Below are positions 6,001 through 6,648 of a stretch of DNA of 6,648 bases, piece after piece; position 1 is the stretch's first letter; each line of letters starts with the position of its first letter. This DNA is from Clostridiaceae bacterium (lineage in GTDB: Bacteria; Bacillota; Clostridia; DSM-8532). Where the stretch lies: assembly GCA_012727625.1 (NCBI GenBank), contig JAAYGP010000171.1:1-6648 (forward strand), in the 5' to 3' direction. The notes beneath the pieces are model-generated. The model ran no database searches. It was not told the origin of the DNA and was given only the letters and a program-made list of their open reading frames with translations. Made by a program: the position numbers and the translations under genes.

Positions 6001-6648
6001 TAAATTTGTGAAGTTTATTAATGACGGAACCTATAGTGTGGTATCCGCTATAAGTTCAGAACTAGGTGTGCCTGTTGATGTATATGCAAAAAATAACGGC
6101 GATGTTTTAGCGGTAACTGCTGTTGGCGGAGTTATGCATCTTGTAACGCTTGACGGGGATGTACTCTGGAGAAGGACCAGTGGCGGCGAGTTGCCTGTAG
6201 TTCCAACTGTCGGAGACATCGACGGTGATAATAAAAATGAAATGGTATTCTCACATAATGGCACAATTTATGCATACCGTATGAGCGGCGGCAAGATGGA
6301 ACAGTTGTTTACCCTTGCCGGGAACGGGAAAACAGTGCCCGGAAGCAAGGAATTAGTTGTTCCCCTGATAGACATGGATGGCGACGGTAATCCTGACATT
6401 GTAAGCATTACTAAGGATGGGACACTGCATGTAATACAGGTTCATGACGGCTCAGGAAATCTCATGTGGAATAACACCATTGAAAATGATGCAGAGGGCA
6501 ACAGCCTTGGAGTATTTACAATTCAGGATTATATTGTGGGGGATGTAACTGGCGATGGAACTCAGGACATAATAATCGAAGCGGGGACAACATATCCCAA
6601 CGGACGTACGCTTTTTATAGGAGGCGCTGAAAAAGAGCGCATATATGC
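3053..6648 (+). CDS. Large secreted FG-GAP/VCBS-repeat protein with three discoidin-like domains (3' partial)
   Basis: Open frame of 1198 codons, still open at the window end. Residues 1-27 form a signal peptide: R3 and R5, a hydrophobic core 7-21, and an A-F-A cleavage site before K28. Calcium loops of the form D-x-D/N-x-D-G-x-x-E start at residues 81, 124, 170 and 231, then at 752, 835, 966, 1055, 1107 and 1164; these mark FG-GAP/VCBS-type propeller blades. Residues about 266-719 hold three F5/8 type C (discoidin, CBM32-like) modules. The protein should act outside the cell, with calcium-stabilised propellers and galactose-binding-like folds contacting glycans or surfaces. No catalytic domain is visible. 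Anchoring (SLH, LPXTG, dockerin or none) would be decided by the missing C-terminus. It sits alone, far from the symporter and behind its terminator. Extracellular role is well supported; ligand is unknown. Confidence 0.93.
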   Translation, partial: MSRQRGLCVLIVFALILSVLAPSGAFAKTTEPEKAVGSWPLWRNTNTLQGHQENSGDIVEPRESTSLFVSGSDDTSPFIADINGDGEKEIIMIDSARVTALGIDGTELWMTGVMQATQVYDVKDLDNDGSLEILVWGDKKMIILDAETGTVLHVEEFADSLSLGRFVLEDFDKDGNYEAVIYIYKHSYLSIYKFSNENGIFKCELANRIIDTRSEGEGSIAAFSPGLAAEDVNNDGYKELVVIRAYGLDVYDGVQISKVVKVERKFDPIAVESVVSDGDYGSGYPALNLIDGDDATYWIGIAEAEVSSLEFTLNKAANIGRIRTYNMYALPITAYSWDYVKDDWVEVGSSSQDAYNFDESTQTYGHEINFANYVFTDKIKLVVGKGAWTQPQGGEVRFFGENILAPILPSKLEPAQIESITSPEDTAGRPLDILINGDTTDYWWGGPTEGGKTSFTFQFKSKRTLSAVKFHNLIVPYTVVEGWDESESKWVELAKTDSDVPVIIGTMSFLSTFTTDAIRIRVERSNFGVYDDDMHHVQLSEVEFFEMNPVITPTDAIAVKGGHYPGLPPANAIDGDPGTYFISGRWPKEFLEQDGFEGGKFYSELEIELPPQSVIGKIVTEGFFNKITLYTSDDNGATWDEVASAPYTGAATSGLDFSDNPLIVPDNNKVRIRFSEGPYTDGGYDVHDTTHGTGSPQPATPGRLAVSVQGAEITFYKPVSAASEQITALDSVNFTPHLADNGRNYGHLEIKDLDGDGKMEIVALNDGVSYHISVYESVYQSVPDAVYRNNTVDIELFGDQYFGYSGQTNPDDGAPGRFAGGRIPYLKVTKNSVVDVNNDGTDEIVYGVFTYEPGESTGEWKVYVADSRSYDAANWKFNDIAVLDGYYLYDIAYILPDPGKPVFVMSRENTMAPKGDNPYELFVFENGSFEKLTELSGVSYVRKAILTGNNISPASGASNVEMFTPDVDGDGQNEMIIRDGQFYKFVKFINDGTYSVVSAISSELGVPVDVYAKNNGDVLAVTAVGGVMHLVTLDGDVLWRRTSGGELPVVPTVGDIDGDNKNEMVFSHNGTIYAYRMSGGKMEQLFTLAGNGKTVPGSKELVVPLIDMDGDGNPDIVSITKDGTLHVIQVHDGSGNLMWNNTIENDAEGNSLGVFTIQDYIVGDVTGDGTQDIIIEAGTTYPNGRTLFIGGAEKERIY
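3293..3769 (+). other. N-terminal calcium-loop repeats 1-4 (propeller blades)
   Basis: Four loops are seen: DINGDGEKE (residue 81), DLDNDGSLE (124), DFDKDGNYE (170) and DVNNDGYKE (231), spaced 43, 46 and 61 residues. Each is followed by a hydrophobic beta strand such as I-I-M-I or I-L-V-W. Phrases of the type G-T-E-L-W precede some loops, typical of propeller proteins. Four blades are too few for a usual six-to-eight-bladed propeller, suggesting the ring is completed by repeats after the discoidin insert. Confidence 0.85.
3848..5209 (+). other. Three consecutive discoidin (F5/8 type C)-like domains
   Basis: Domain 1 (about 266-403) has LIDGDDATYW at 289-298 and ends in G-E-V-R-F-F-G. Domain 2 (about 414-548) has LINGDTTDYW at 434-443 and ends in L-S-E-V-E-F-F. 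Domain 3 (about 549-719) has NAIDGDPGTYF at 571-581 and ends in G-A-E-I-T-F-Y; it is longer, with insertions. The D-G-D-x-x-T-Y-W element and the closing E-V/I-x-F-F strand are the family hallmarks. These folds commonly bind sugars or phospholipids. The three copies are diverged, so duplication is not recent. Confidence 0.8.
5306..6568 (+). other. C-terminal calcium-loop repeats 5-10 (propeller blades)
   Basis: Loops seen: DLDGDGKME (752), DVNNDGTDE (835), DVDGDGQNE (966), DIDGDNKNE (1055), DMDGDGNPD (1107) and DVTGDGTQD (1164). Repeat 8 has N in place of the usual G at position 6, and the last two end in D instead of E. Wider gaps near 897 and 1009 hold degenerate blade-like segments (D-P-G-K-P-V-F-V and N-N-G-D-V-L-A-V), so about eight blades may be present here. 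The series runs toward the window edge and may continue. Confidence 0.8.

Noticed and set aside
4583..6264. Several 77-125 codon - strand frames opposite the large surface protein
   Set aside because: They lie antisense to a continuous domain-bearing frame, are cysteine- and histidine-rich nonsense-like translations, and lack initiation signals.

Overview
The window looks like chromosomal DNA from a low-to-moderate GC Gram-positive bacterium, most likely an anaerobic Clostridia member. This is inferred from AGGAGG-type ribosome binding sites, sigma-A-type promoters, hairpin plus T-run terminators, AT-rich intergenic DNA, frequent AGA and ATA codons, and a very large secreted beta-propeller/discoidin protein. 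No genus can be fixed from the sequence alone.

Layout. Bases 1-55 may hold the last 17 codons of an upstream gene. A sigma-A promoter (114-143) and a ~70-nt leader with a hairpin and T-run precede a complete sodium:solute symporter (SSS) gene (219-1709). A strong intrinsic terminator (1864-1914) closes that unit. About 1.1 kb of AT-rich DNA follows without a convincing gene. It carries an (AT)8 tract, a weak terminator-like hairpin, short repeats, two candidate promoters, an orphan Shine-Dalgarno sequence and two hairpins close to the next gene.

From 3053 to the window end runs one open frame with no stop (at least 1198 codons): a signal peptide, four calcium-loop (FG-GAP/VCBS-like) repeats, three consecutive discoidin (F5/8 type C)-like domains, then six more calcium-loop repeats. 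The 3' end lies outside the window. This is probably a calcium-stabilised extracellular adhesion or glycan-binding protein.

The two main genes appear to be separate transcription units on the same strand. A shared role (extracellular carbohydrate binding plus solute uptake) is possible but nothing in the sequence proves it. I found no CRISPR array, tRNA, rRNA, intact transposase, or defence or biosynthetic cassette. The most unusual items are the interrupted propeller architecture of the large protein and the long, hairpin-containing region upstream of it.
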